A stretch of DNA of 64,000 nt from Flavobacteriaceae bacterium (GTDB lineage Bacteria > Bacteroidota > Bacteroidia > Flavobacteriales > Flavobacteriaceae). The DNA lies in the NCBI GenBank assembly GCA_009827225.1, contig WUAI01000008.1, positions 22,871-86,870 of the forward strand, given 5' to 3'. The notes beneath the pieces are model-generated. The model ran no database searches. It was not told the DNA's origin and was given only the letters and a program-made list of their open reading frames with translations. Positions within the stretch are counted from its first letter, which is position 1. The number at the start of each line of letters is the position of its first letter. Below, in pieces: positions 35,418 to 44,735 of this stretch. The translations under genes were made by a program, and so were the position numbers.

Positions 35418-35915
35418 ATGGAATTAAAAGACATTCAAAATCTGATCAAGTTTGTGGCCAAATCTGGCGCCAGTGAAGTAAAACTTGAAATGGAAGATGT
35501 GAAAATCACCATTAGAACCGGAAAGGAAGAGACCAAAGCAGAAACAACGTTTATTCAGCAAGTGCCTACTATGGCGGCGGCTCCTGCTCCTGCGGCGGCA
35601 GCGCCCACCCCGACGGCTGAAGCTCCTGCTCCTGCGGCTGAAGCTCCTGCGGCGGCTAGTGATGACGATTCTAAATATATCACTATCAAGTCTCCGATCA
35701 TCGGAACATTCTACAGAAAACCTTCGCCGGACAAACCATCCTTTAAAGAAGTTGGAGATTCGGTGGCTGTTGGCGATGTACTTTGTGTGATCGAAGCGAT
35801 GAAACTCTTCAATGAAATAGAGAGTGAAGTTTCAGGGAAAATTGTGAAAGTATTGGTGGATGATTCGTCTCCAGTCGAATTCGACCAACCATTATTCTTA
35901 ATAGATCCGTCTTAA
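35418..35915 (+). CDS. accB: Acetyl-CoA carboxylase biotin carboxyl carrier protein
   Basis: 165 residues from ATG at 35418; an in-frame ATG at 35367 lies inside fabH and gives no homology. An N-terminal region (1-45) binds partner subunits, followed by a long Ala/Pro linker (about 53-80), and the biotinyl domain (about 86-165) with the biotinylated Lys129 in EAMKL. It carries CO2 from biotin carboxylase to the carboxyltransferase. It starts 29 bases after fabH and accC follows 74 bases later. Confidence 0.96.
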   Translation: MELKDIQNLIKFVAKSGASEVKLEMEDVKITIRTGKEETKAETTFIQQVPTMAAAPAPAAAAPTPTAEAPAPAAEAPAAASDDDSKYITIKSPIIGTFYRKPSPDKPSFKEVGDSVAVGDVLCVIEAMKLFNEIESEVSGKIVKVLVDDSSPVEFDQPLFLIDPS

Positions 35916-35989
35916 ATACAACTCTCACCGCTTCAAGCAACAATTTGCCAAACAAGGTGATCTAGCTTGAGTGGAAAAATCAAGAAACT

Positions 35990-37342
35990 ATGTTCAAGAA
36001 GATTTTAATTGCCAATAGGGGAGAGATTGCACTTAGGGTAATACGAACCTGTAAAGAAATGGGGATAAAAACCGTAGCGGTTTATTCCAAGGCCGACGAA
36101 GAAAGTTTGCACGTACGCTTTGCAGATGAAGCTGTATGTATCGGCCCGGCTCCTAGTACGGAAAGTTATTTGAAGATATCCAATATCATCGCTGCTGCTG
36201 AAATAACCAATGCGGATGCTATTCACCCCGGATATGGATTCCTGTCGGAAAATGCCAAGTTTTCAAAGATATGTGAAGAACACGGGATTAAGTTCATTGG
36301 CGCTTCCGCGGAAATGATCGAAAAGATGGGGGATAAATCGATGGCCAAGTCTACGATGCTTGCAGCAGGAGTACCATGTGTACCTGGAAGTGAAGGAGTC
36401 ATTCCAGATTTTGAAACCTGTAAAAAAGTAGCCAAAGAAACCGGATATCCTGTAATGTTGAAAGCCAGTGCCGGAGGTGGAGGTAAAGGTATGCGCGCGG
36501 TCTGGAAGGAAGAGGAACTGCAGGGAGCTTGGGAATCTGCGAGACAGGAAAGTAAGGCGGCTTTTGGGAACGACGATATGTATATGGAGAAACTCATCGA
36601 AGAGCCAAGACATATTGAAATTCAGGTTGTGGGTGATAGCAGCGGAAAAGCCTGCCATTTAAGTGAGCGAGATTGCTCTGTTCAGAGAAGGCATCAAAAA
36701 TTAACCGAAGAAACGCCCAGTCCTTTCATGACCAAACAGCTTCGAGAGGACATGGGTAAAGCGGCTGTAAAAGCGGCGGAATATATAAAATATGAGGGTG
36801 CAGGTACCGTAGAATTCCTTGTGGATAAACACCGTAATTTCTATTTTATGGAAATGAACACCCGTATCCAGGTAGAACATCCTATTACTGAGCAGGTAGT
36901 GGACCACGACCTTATCAGGGAACAGATCCTGGTTGCTGCGGGAGTTCCAATTTCGGGAAAGAACTATTATCCTCAATTGCATTCGATAGAGTGTAGAATC
37001 AATGCGGAAGACCCCTATAATGATTTCAGGCCTTCTCCAGGTAGAATTACCACGCTACATGCTCCCGGCGGACATGGAGTTCGTCTGGACACGCATGTTT
37101 ACGCGGGTTATGTAATTCCGCCGAACTATGATTCTATGATCGCCAAGTTGATTGTCACTGCTCAAACACGTGAAGAGGCAATCAGTAAGATGAGAAGGGC
37201 TTTGGATGAATTTGTAATTGAAGGAATTCATACCACTATCCCCTTTCATCGTCAGCTAATGGACGATCCTGCGTACGTTGAGGGTAATTATACCACTGCA
37301 TTCATGAACGATTGGGAAATGAAGGAGCAGAAGGAGGAATAG
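35990..37342 (+). CDS. accC: Acetyl-CoA carboxylase biotin carboxylase subunit
   Basis: 450 residues, standard for AccC (449 in E. coli). An ATP-grasp enzyme: start [20 protein letters not shown], glycine-rich lid [14 protein letters not shown], metal and biotin sites in [21 protein letters not shown], and the C-terminal RINAEDP. It carboxylates biotin on AccB using ATP and bicarbonate. It ends the fabH-accB-accC run, closed by a strong hairpin. Confidence 0.97.
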   Translation: MFKKILIANRGEIALRVIRTCKEMGIKTVAVYSKADEESLHVRFADEAVCIGPAPSTESYLKISNIIAAAEITNADAIHPGYGFLSENAKFSKICEEHGIKFIGASAEMIEKMGDKSMAKSTMLAAGVPCVPGSEGVIPDFETCKKVAKETGYPVMLKASAGGGGKGMRAVWKEEELQGAWESARQESKAAFGNDDMYMEKLIEEPRHIEIQVVGDSSGKACHLSERDCSVQRRHQKLTEETPSPFMTKQLREDMGKAAVKAAEYIKYEGAGTVEFLVDKHRNFYFMEMNTRIQVEHPITEQVVDHDLIREQILVAAGVPISGKNYYPQLHSIECRINAEDPYNDFRPSPGRITTLHAPGGHGVRLDTHVYAGYVIPPNYDSMIAKLIVTAQTREEAISKMRRALDEFVIEGIHTTIPFHRQLMDDPAYVEGNYTTAFMNDWEMKEQKEE

Positions 37343-37367
37343 TGTCCTTAAAAGCAAAAACTCTTTC

Positions 37368-37405
37368 GCCGCGGTACTTTAACAATTAAGTACTGCGGCT
37401 TTTTT
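37368..37405 (+). terminator. Rho-independent terminator after accC
   Basis: GCCGCGGTACTT pairs with AAGTACTGCGGC (12 pairs, one G-T) around an 8-base loop, then six Ts. It ends the fatty-acid run before the FAD oxidoreductase. Confidence 0.9.
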
Positions 37406-37440
37406 ATGGTAAAATACTTATATTCTATTCAAACTCAAGG

Positions 37441-38589
37441 ATGAAAGAACTTAGTTATTGGGAAGAACAAACATGGCTGGGAAATATTGATCATGCCATC
37501 GTGGGAAGCGGAATTGTAGGGATAAGTTGTGCCCTGGAATTACGTCGGAAATATCCTGATTCCAAGATTGTAGTATTTGAAAGAGGACTATTGCCAAACG
37601 GGGCGAGCACCAAGAATGCCGGATTTGCCTGTTTTGGTAGTGTTTCCGAAATTCTGGATGATCTTAAGACGCATACTGAACAGGAAGTTATTGAACTGGT
37701 GAAGAGCAGACTGGAAGGCCTGGACTTGTTACGAGACACCTTGGGCGATGAAGCAATGGATTTTCAATTGCATGGAGGATATGAAGTATTCAGATCTGAG
37801 GACAAAGAACTATTTGAAACGTGTGTTTCAAAATTAAATTATGTAAATCAACTACTTGAACCTGTTTTTTCCGTAAAATCCTTAAAAAAGAAAGAAAACG
37901 AGCCGTTTTCTTTGAAAAACGACACTTTTTTATTTAAAAACACTCAAAATCAGTTAATTTTTAATCAATTTGAAGGTCAGATAAATACCGGAATGATGAT
38001 GTCGGCCCTGCTTAGAAAAGCACAAAAAGCGGGTATAAATATTACAAATAACGTCGAAATTGAGTCATTTGAGGGCCAAAATGGGCAAATTTTAGTAAAA
38101 ACAGCACAGTTTCGGCCATTTGAAGTAAAAAACCTATTTATTGCCACCAATGGATTTGCCAACCAGCTTATTAAAGAAGACCTGAAACCGGCAAGAGCTC
38201 AAGTCGTTATTACAAAACCGATATCAGGATTGCACATTGTTGGTACTTTTCACCTGGACAAGGGGTTTTATTATTTCCGAAATATTCACAATCGAATTCT
38301 ACTGGGTGGAGGCCGAAATCTGGACTTCGAAGGAGAACAAACCAGCGAGTTAGGAACCACTGAATTGATTCAGAATAGATTAGAGGAGCTATTGCGCACA
38401 ACAATCCTTCCCAATACGGCGTTTGAAATAGACTCATGTTGGAGCGGCATCATGGGTATAGGCCCTAAAAAGAAACCTATCGTAAAAATGGTGCAACCAG
38501 GAGTTTATTGCGCGGTGCGATTGGGTGGAATGGGTGTCGCTCTTGGCAGTTCCGTGGGAAAACAACTTGCTAACCTAGTAGAATCTTAA
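37441..38589 (+). CDS. FAD-dependent oxidoreductase (DAO family)
   Basis: 382 residues. The Rossmann motif DHAIVGSGIVGISCALEL binds FAD, and STKNAGFACFGS is the usual next loop of DAO/GlpD/ThiO enzymes. The C-terminal IGPKKKPIVKM and RLGGMGVALGSSVG close the FAD fold. It probably oxidises an amino acid or a small amine; the family shows no clear choice. The stop overlaps the mtgA start (TAATG), so it is in one run with mtgA and the GreA-like gene. Confidence 0.88.
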   Translation: MKELSYWEEQTWLGNIDHAIVGSGIVGISCALELRRKYPDSKIVVFERGLLPNGASTKNAGFACFGSVSEILDDLKTHTEQEVIELVKSRLEGLDLLRDTLGDEAMDFQLHGGYEVFRSEDKELFETCVSKLNYVNQLLEPVFSVKSLKKKENEPFSLKNDTFLFKNTQNQLIFNQFEGQINTGMMMSALLRKAQKAGINITNNVEIESFEGQNGQILVKTAQFRPFEVKNLFIATNGFANQLIKEDLKPARAQVVITKPISGLHIVGTFHLDKGFYYFRNIHNRILLGGGRNLDFEGEQTSELGTTELIQNRLEELLRTTILPNTAFEIDSCWSGIMGIGPKKKPIVKMVQPGVYCAVRLGGMGVALGSSVGKQLANLVES

Positions 38590-39290
38590 TGATCCGTAAA
38601 ATTGTCAGATTTATTACCAGATCTATCCTTTGGTTTCTGGTGCTTTCTGTATTGTGGGTACTCCTATATCGCTTTGTGGATGTTCCATTTACGCCGTTAA
38701 TGGGGATTCGAAGTCTCCAAGGCGACGATTCCTGGAAATTGCGGCACGAATGGGTAGACATTTCAGAAATATCCAAATCTCTTCAGTTGGCTGTTATTTG
38801 TGCGGAGGATCAGAATTTCGTGGATCACAACGGCTTCGACTTTGACGCCATAGAAAAGGCCTATCAGAATAACAAAAAGGGAAAGCGCCTAAAGGGCGGC
38901 AGTACAATTTCACAACAAACGGCCAAGAATGTTTTTCTTTGGCCGCAGAGAAGCTGGTTGAGAAAGGGTTTGGAAACCTATTTTACCTTTTTGATTGAGA
39001 ATTTATGGAGCAAGGAAAGGATTTTTGAGGTATATTTAAACAGTATAGAGATGGGAGAAGGCGTTTTTGGAGTGGAAGCGGCCTCCCAATATTGGTTTCA
39101 TAAAGAAGCACGAAACTTAACAAAACACGAAGCAGCTGCCCTGGCAATAATTCTGCCCAACCCCCGAAAGTATAATCCTGTAATACGAACGCCCTACTTA
39201 GAGAGAAGAAAACAGTGGGTTTTAAAACAAATGAATAACTTTGGGGAGTTATCACTTGTGAATCAAGAAGTTAAAAATGAAAACGATTGA
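38589..39290 (+). CDS. mtgA: Monofunctional peptidoglycan transglycosylase
   Basis: 233 residues. One N-terminal membrane helix (about 5-28) precedes a GT51 domain: AVICAEDQNFVDHNGFD holds the first catalytic Glu, KGGSTISQQTAKNVFLW the second region, and KERIFEVYLNSIEMGEGVFG the third. It polymerises lipid II into glycan strands on the periplasmic side, without a transpeptidase domain. The start overlaps the oxidoreductase stop and its own 3' end overlaps the GreA-like gene by 14 bases, so all three are translationally coupled. Confidence 0.95.
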   Translation: MIRKIVRFITRSILWFLVLSVLWVLLYRFVDVPFTPLMGIRSLQGDDSWKLRHEWVDISEISKSLQLAVICAEDQNFVDHNGFDFDAIEKAYQNNKKGKRLKGGSTISQQTAKNVFLWPQRSWLRKGLETYFTFLIENLWSKERIFEVYLNSIEMGEGVFGVEAASQYWFHKEARNLTKHEAAALAIILPNPRKYNPVIRTPYLERRKQWVLKQMNNFGELSLVNQEVKNEND

Positions 39291-39735
39291 TATCAAACAT
39301 CGATTATTAAAAGCGTGCGAGGAGTTTGTTTTTGAAAGGAAAAGCAAAGTTCTTGATGCCTTGACGGATATCAAGGAGTCCTTGTTTGATGAGTCGAAAA
39401 CCACCGTTGGTGATAAACACCATACAAATCGAGCCAGACTTCAGATAGAACGTGAGAACCTTGGGATTCAATTGTCCAAGATTGAAGGGGTAGAGGCCAG
39501 ATTAAATAAAATTGACTTCGATATTGAATCGGACGTGGTGCACCTGGGAAGCCTGGTAGATACAAACCTGGGAACCTATTTCATTAGTATATCTATGGGA
39601 GCCACTGAAGTTGAAGGCAAAACTGTCTATTGTGTGGCGCCAAATTCTCCGGTTGGTAGTGCGTTATTAGGCAAGCAGGAAGGAGAGTCCGGGACGTTTC
39701 AGGACAAAACCATTACTATCGGATCCATTCGATAG
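39277..39735 (+). CDS. GreA/GreB-like protein, C-terminal FKBP-type domain
   Basis: 152 residues. An N-terminal helical hairpin (about 1-75, charged) is followed by a beta-rich domain (about 80-152) with GSLVDTNLGTYFISISMG, then APNSPVGSALLGKQEGE, the GreA/GreB C-terminal signature. The coiled-coil tip lacks an obvious Asp/Glu pair like that of GreA, so transcript cleavage activity is doubtful. In Flavobacteria such genes are often annotated as '3-oxoacyl-ACP synthase', which the sequence does not support. It overlaps mtgA by 14 bases, an odd place for an elongation factor. Confidence 0.7.
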   Translation: MKTIDIKHRLLKACEEFVFERKSKVLDALTDIKESLFDESKTTVGDKHHTNRARLQIERENLGIQLSKIEGVEARLNKIDFDIESDVVHLGSLVDTNLGTYFISISMGATEVEGKTVYCVAPNSPVGSALLGKQEGESGTFQDKTITIGSIR

Positions 39736-39748
39736 TTTATTACTAATC

Positions 39749-40276
39749 TCAAGGACCGTTTTTTGGAAGATATTCTGAAGGAATTGGATTTTCTTCCGTT
39801 TCCTGTGCCCAGTAAATATTCACAATCCACCATCTTGTTCCATCATTCAACAATTGAATGCTATTTATACCTCTCATAAAGGGTTTTTCGTCGTTTTTGC
39901 TCTGAAATGACTCATAAGTGCTAAAAACTTGCGCAATATGGCCAAAAACTTCCGTTTTTCGATGCAATTCATTTTCATAGAAGCCATTTTCAAACAACCA
40001 CTTTCCCGAAGTGTTGATATAGTCTTCTGTGGTCATATAGCGAATTCCGTATCCGCCATCCTTTTTTTTACCGCTAGGTATGAGTTTGGCATTCGGCTTG
40101 AACAAATAATTGAATAATTCCCAGTCCCTTGCTTCTCCTTTCTCTCCTGAAATAACGCTGTACAAGGTTTCAATTGTGCTGTCAATCGTAGTTACGGTTT
40201 CAAGATAAGGGTCGTTATTCTCCTGTGCGGAAGACAGTGTACAAATAAAAAGAAATGCGCAGAGTATCTTATTCAT
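39749..40276 (-). CDS. Secreted NTF2-like (SnoaL/DUF4440-type) protein
   Basis: 175 residues with a signal peptide (about 1-17, CTLSSAQ). The mature part follows an NTF2-like cone fold, helix IDSTIETLYSVISGEKGEARDWELFNYLF and strands ending GTRWWIVNIYWAQE. These domains bind small ligands or act as subunits of secreted complexes; no catalytic residues are obvious. It lies convergent to the mtgA run and has no operon partner on its strand, since a terminator-like hairpin sits just upstream of its start. Confidence 0.7.
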   Translation of the reverse strand: MNKILCAFLFICTLSSAQENNDPYLETVTTIDSTIETLYSVISGEKGEARDWELFNYLFKPNAKLIPSGKKKDGGYGIRYMTTEDYINTSGKWLFENGFYENELHRKTEVFGHIAQVFSTYESFQSKNDEKPFMRGINSIQLLNDGTRWWIVNIYWAQETEENPIPSEYLPKNGP

Positions 40277-40302
40277 GGGAAATAGGTTAGGCTTAAATAT
40301 AC

Positions 40303-40327
40303 AAAAGGCCCCGTATACACGGAGCCT
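40303..40327 (-). terminator. Rho-independent terminator of the polysaccharide-utilisation run
   Basis: On the minus strand AGGCTCCG pairs with CGGGGCCT (one G-T) around a 6-base loop, followed by TTTTG. It lies about 42 bases past the stop of the last T9SS gene and just before the start of the NTF2-like gene. Confidence 0.75.
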
Positions 40328-40368
40328 CGTTGCTTACTAAATCTATTATAAAAATGAAAAAGGAATTT

Positions 40369-41226
40369 CTAGTTTTTGATAAGCTTGATGGATTTTTTTC
40401 CTTGATCCGTGCTTACCTGAGCCATGTAAATACCTCTTGTAAGAGATTCGTTATTGATAGTAGCTGTTTGTGAATTCACATCTACTACAGAAACGGTTTT
40501 CCCCAATACATCATAAATCACAACAGTATTGATATTTTGTCCACCTGCGGTGATGTTCCATGCTCTGCTGGCCGGATTTGGGAAAGCAGAAATCTGAAGT
40601 GCTTCATTGTCGCCAATTCCTAAAGAAGGGGCTGTAACAACTACGCTACCTAATGCGGCTTCATTTGCAGGATCTGCCACAACACCGGTTACCTTAAATC
40701 CATATTGTACTACTGCATCAGCAGCTTCAACGTTTGTATACTGCACGCTGAAGTTTTGTCCTTCAGTAAGTGTAGTATTTTCTTCCTTCAACACGGAGAA
40801 ATCTGAATTGAATACTTTAATAAAAGCAACAATATCGTACACGCCGTCCAGAGTAAAACTTTGAACGAAACCAGTAAATGTTAGCTCGCTTCCGGCTAGA
40901 TTATTGTCTTCAACAAAGGTATTTCCTTCGAAAATCTTGTTTCCTTCACCTGTTGTTTGGTCAACCCAAAATGGATCTGTCCCGTCTCCCCAAGTATTGT
41001 AATTTGGCTGTAAAGTGATAGTTCCTCCACCAGCATCTACTACGGTCTTCAAATCTGGAACACCCCATGGCTCACCAAATACAAAGTCTCCGTTCAATTC
41101 AAATACATTAGCGAATCCAATAATGGTCGCGTTCGCGTCAACCTCCACTGTGTTTTGGGCTGTGCCCACGAATGGAAGTGCAAGCAGCATGGCTGCGATC
41201 AAATAAAACTGTTTCATAATCATCAA
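40369..41226 (-). CDS. T9SS-secreted protein of unknown function, last gene of the glycan locus
   Basis: 285 residues; the start may be the third codon Met (MKQFYLIAAMLLAL), which makes a cleaner signal peptide ending GTAQ. The middle (about 25-200) is a beta-sandwich-like part starting VEVDANATIIGFANVFELNG with repeated aromatic and Asp/Gly turns, resembling a carbohydrate-binding fold. The end (about 210-285) is a type A sorting domain: ISAFPNPASRAWNITAGG, VIYDVLGKTVSVV, and a closing KSIKLIKN, so it is exported by T9SS and attached to the surface or released. It ends the locus. Confidence 0.75.
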   Translation of the reverse strand: MMIMKQFYLIAAMLLALPFVGTAQNTVEVDANATIIGFANVFELNGDFVFGEPWGVPDLKTVVDAGGGTITLQPNYNTWGDGTDPFWVDQTTGEGNKIFEGNTFVEDNNLAGSELTFTGFVQSFTLDGVYDIVAFIKVFNSDFSVLKEENTTLTEGQNFSVQYTNVEAADAVVQYGFKVTGVVADPANEAALGSVVVTAPSLGIGDNEALQISAFPNPASRAWNITAGGQNINTVVIYDVLGKTVSVVDVNSQTATINNESLTRGIYMAQVSTDQGKKSIKLIKN

Positions 41227-41260
41227 ATTTTAAGTTTCAAATTGTTTTAAAGTTTTTTAG

Positions 41261-44200
41261 TTATTGTTTAATTATCTTATATGTTCCAATCTGGCCGTTT
41301 ACAGACACTTTCATGATGTAAGCACCGGTAGCCAGGTTAGACACGTTGATATCAGCATTAAGTGCATTGATATCTTGACTGATTACTTTCTGACCTAATA
41401 TGCTGAATACAGATACACTCTCAATCACTTCTACAGAGTTCATCGTAACTGTAGTAGAAGCTGGGTTTGGATAATAGGAGAATCCATCTATCACGCTGTC
41501 ATTTGTGCCAAGGAAGAAAGTTCCGTCAATCACAATATCAGTAACACCATCGGTATTGGCTACGTATACATAGTAAGCCTGGCCTGCTACTACAGGTACA
41601 GAAGCATCTACCTGAGGCACACATTGGTTGTCGAAGTAGTCGATCAAAGTAAGATCTGCCTCCGTAGCTGTTTCATTCGGTGCGTCATAGAATGTTACCG
41701 AAGTAAATCCTGCCGGAGTGGTTACAGAACAAGTAGCAAGTCCGTTTAGGGGAGCCACAAAGTTGTACCAAACACCATTTACACCGGTGTTATCACATCC
41801 TGCCGGAGTTCCTGCCTCTGTAGTCGCAGCTGGCATAGATACAGCCGGGTCGGTGTAAGGGAATCCAATTTCATCCACATCGATAGAGTTCTCTATCATA
41901 TCGTTCGGTGGAGGTACAAGAGTACAAGTCATTGACAACTCGAAGTTTCCTGTGTCTCCGGAGAATCCATGAACCAAAATGTAGAAAGTAGTATTTCCAT
42001 CACTTTGGAATTCTACCTCACTCTGGAAATTAGTACAGTTTGGAGAATCGTCGTTCCCAGCTACACAAGTAAGAGGTGGTGTTGAACAGTCTCCAGTGTA
42101 TACTGAAATCTTAGTATCATAGTCGGTATTGGCAGAACAAGTCGATAGTAAAATATCGGTTGCCAGACCGCTAGTGTCTTGATATACATACCACACACCA
42201 GGTGCGGAAGTAGTCGTCTGACAATCGGGAGCTACAGCAGTATCATCTGTTGCATCCAAAGTGGAACCTAAGATGGAGTCTCCACAGGAAATTGCAATAG
42301 CACCAGAGCAATCATCGTTTGCTACAGTTGGCGTAAACTGCTCGAGGTTGTCCCAATAGTAAGTTTGCGTATTCGGATCGACTACGTTGAAATTCATAAA
42401 AATGGTAATCGAATCGAAGGTCAATGCAGGTTCAAAACTAAAGTCGAATACGAGCTCTTCCCATGCGTTCGTCGTTGTGGTATTTACCGGAATTTCCGTG
42501 TTAACACCAGTTGCCGAGTTTTCAAGTTTCAGTAATACAGGAGTATTAGGCACCGGAGACCATACATCCATTCGGAAATACTTATCGGTTGCAATATCAT
42601 AGTCTACCACGATATTTACTCCGGCAAATGCGGCTCCACCGGGCACCACGTTTTCAGCCACGGTGGCTGATATATTGACACCTGTAGGATCGGGATTAGC
42701 AATTTGCTGTGTTGCAGAACCATTAAAATCGTTGAATACCAGGGGTTGCGCTTCATGTGTAAAAGGTAGTTCCTGTACTGGTGGTGGTGGCGAGAATTGT
42801 TCCAGATTATCCCAGTAGTAAGTTTGCGTATTCGGATCGATCACGTTGAAATTCATAAAGATGGTGATCGAATCGAAAGTCAGTGCAGGTTCAAAACTAA
42901 AATCGAATACCAACTCTTCCCATGCACCAGTTGTAGTCGTGCTTACAGGAATTTCTGTATTAACCCCAGTTGCCGAGTTTTCCAATTTCAGTAATACCGG
43001 AGTATTCGGTACGGGTGACCATACGTCCATGCGGAAGAATTTGTCGGTTGCAATATCATAGTCCACTACGATGTTAACACCGGCAAATGCAGCTCCGCCG
43101 GGTACCACGTTTTCGGCTACTGTGGCTGTTGTATTGACACCTGTAGGATCTGGATTGGCGATTTGCTGTGTTGCCGAACCATTAAAATCGTTGAAGGTCA
43201 ATGGTTGCGCTTCATGGGTGAATGGCAACATTTGAGCTGGAGGAGCAGGAGAGAACTGTTCCAGGTTATCCCAATAATACGTTTGTGTATTCGGGTCGAT
43301 CACATTGAAGTTCATAAAGATGGTGATCGAATCGAAGGTTAGTGCGGGTTCAAAACTAAAATCGAATACCAATTCTTCCCATGCACCGGTTGTTGTCGTT
43401 GTAGCGGCAATTTCTGTGTTAACACCGGTTGCCGAGTTTTCCAATTTCAGTAATACCGGAGTATTCGGTACCAGAGACCAAACATCCATTCGGAAGAACT
43501 TGTCGGTTGCAATATCATAATTTACCGGAATATTCACACCTGCAAATGCAGCTCCACCTGGTACGGTGTTTTCCGCGACAGTGGCAGTGGTATTAATCCC
43601 AGTAGCATCGGGGTTGGCGATTTGTTGAGTGAACGAACCGTTAAAATCGTTAAAGGTCAATGGTTGCCCCTCATGAGTGAATGGCAGCATTGGCCCAGGA
43701 GAAAACAATTCCAGGTTGTCCCAGTAATAAGTTTGGGTACCAGGATCGACCACATTGAAATTCATAAATACCGTCACCGAATCATAGGTGAGCGCTCCTT
43801 CAGAACTAAAATCAAATATTAATTCTTCCCAGGCACCTGTAGTGGTCATGGTAGCTTGTCTTTCAACAGGCGGATTGGGTCCTCCTTCTAGTTTCAGTAG
43901 AACAGGCATTCCAGCCAGGGGAGACCATACGTCCATTCTGAAGAATTTGTCGGTAGTAATGTCTACAGGAACAGGAATATTTACTCCCGCAAAGGCTGCG
44001 CCTCCGGGCACTGTATTTTCAGCAACATTGGCGGTAGTGTTGATACCTGTTGGATCAGGATTAGCAATTACCTGAGTAAACGAGCCATTAAAATCGTTGA
44101 AAGTCACGGATTGATTTTCAAAAGTCAATGGAATTGTTGCCGGCGGCGGCGGTGGATTGTACTGTTCCAGGTTGTCCCAATAGTAAGTTTGAGTGTTGGG

Positions 44201-44647
44201 GTCAACCACATTGAAATTCATAAATACGGTCACTGAATCATAGGTCAATGCACCTTCAGAACTAAAATCGAAAACAATCTCTTCCCAGGCACCTGTAGTG
44301 GTTAAATTAGCCTGTCTTTCTACGGGTGGATTGGGTCCGCCTTCCAGTTTCAAAAGTACCGGAGTATTTGCCACAGGGGACCATACGTCCATTCTGAAAA
44401 ACTTGTTAGTTGTAATATCAATAGGAACAACGATATTCACTCCTGCGAAAGCAGCGTTCATAGGAACGGTGTTTTCGGCAACATTGGCCGAAGTGTTGAT
44501 GCCAGTAGCGTCCGGATTCGCAATCACCTGGGTGAAGGATCCATTAAAATCGTTGAATGTGGGAGGTGCTCCTTCAAAATCGAAGATCACCTGGGAATAA
44601 CCCAACGAGGTAATTAGAAAAATAAAAATGTACGTAATTGTTTTCAT
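41261..44647 (-). CDS. T9SS-secreted multimodular protein with five tandem beta-sandwich repeats
   Basis: 1128 residues. Signal peptide 1-18; five repeats of about 145 residues at 20-163, 171-315, 320-465, 473-619 and 626-772, joined by Pro-rich linkers. Each has FNDFNGS, ANPD-TG-N, AENxVPxxAAFAGVNI, FFRMDVWSP, PVLLKLE, TTTxAWEELVFDFS and TQTYYWDNLE. Next come two Cys-bearing PPC-like domains (about 776-908 and 912-1043), then a type A sorting domain ending GTYKIIKQ. The repeat is the same kind as in the neighbouring glycan-binding lipoprotein, so it most likely binds beta-glucan. No glycoside hydrolase domain is seen. Its place after GH3 in the run implies co-regulation. Confidence 0.85.
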   Translation of the reverse strand: MKTITYIFIFLITSLGYSQVIFDFEGAPPTFNDFNGSFTQVIANPDATGINTSANVAENTVPMNAAFAGVNIVVPIDITTNKFFRMDVWSPVANTPVLLKLEGGPNPPVERQANLTTTGAWEEIVFDFSSEGALTYDSVTVFMNFNVVDPNTQTYYWDNLEQYNPPPPPATIPLTFENQSVTFNDFNGSFTQVIANPDPTGINTTANVAENTVPGGAAFAGVNIPVPVDITTDKFFRMDVWSPLAGMPVLLKLEGGPNPPVERQATMTTTGAWEELIFDFSSEGALTYDSVTVFMNFNVVDPGTQTYYWDNLELFSPGPMLPFTHEGQPLTFNDFNGSFTQQIANPDATGINTTATVAENTVPGGAAFAGVNIPVNYDIATDKFFRMDVWSLVPNTPVLLKLENSATGVNTEIAATTTTTGAWEELVFDFSFEPALTFDSITIFMNFNVIDPNTQTYYWDNLEQFSPAPPAQMLPFTHEAQPLTFNDFNGSATQQIANPDPTGVNTTATVAENVVPGGAAFAGVNIVVDYDIATDKFFRMDVWSPVPNTPVLLKLENSATGVNTEIPVSTTTTGAWEELVFDFSFEPALTFDSITIFMNFNVIDPNTQTYYWDNLEQFSPPPPVQELPFTHEAQPLVFNDFNGSATQQIANPDPTGVNISATVAENVVPGGAAFAGVNIVVDYDIATDKYFRMDVWSPVPNTPVLLKLENSATGVNTEIPVNTTTTNAWEELVFDFSFEPALTFDSITIFMNFNVVDPNTQTYYWDNLEQFTPTVANDDCSGAIAISCGDSILGSTLDATDDTAVAPDCQTTTSAPGVWYVYQDTSGLATDILLSTCSANTDYDTKISVYTGDCSTPPLTCVAGNDDSPNCTNFQSEVEFQSDGNTTFYILVHGFSGDTGNFELSMTCTLVPPPNDMIENSIDVDEIGFPYTDPAVSMPAATTEAGTPAGCDNTGVNGVWYNFVAPLNGLATCSVTTPAGFTSVTFYDAPNETATEADLTLIDYFDNQCVPQVDASVPVVAGQAYYVYVANTDGVTDIVIDGTFFLGTNDSVIDGFSYYPNPASTTVTMNSVEVIESVSVFSILGQKVISQDINALNADINVSNLATGAYIMKVSVNGQIGTYKIIKQ
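42332..44590 (-). repeat. Five tandem repeats inside the 1128-residue gene
   Basis: Units at 44159-44590, 43703-44137, 43253-43690, 42791-43231 and 42332-42772. The last three have a DNA period of exactly 459 bases (153 codons) and are highly alike at base level; the first two form a second subgroup sharing a Gly-Gly-Pro-Asn-Pro-Pro stretch. Similar antisense frames recur every 459 bases and are by-products. Confidence 0.9.
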
Positions 44648-44735
44648 TCTAGTCGGTATTTTATTTTGTTGAGATTAATATATAGTGGCGACTCCTTTAA
44701 ACACTTCATGGCCTGCGATCGCTCAGATATTTTAT

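Noticed and set aside
39277..39735. '3-oxoacyl-ACP synthase' label for the GreA-like gene
   Set aside because: No Cys-His-Asn or thiolase fold; the C-terminal half matches GreA/GreB.
42387..43822. Repeated antisense reading frames starting MKFIKMVIESK at 459-base intervals
   Set aside because: They are mirror images of the tandem repeats of the real minus-strand gene; low complexity and no start signals.
42332..44590. CRISPR-like array
   Set aside because: Units are ~459 bases, coding and in frame, with no short repeat/unique spacer pattern.
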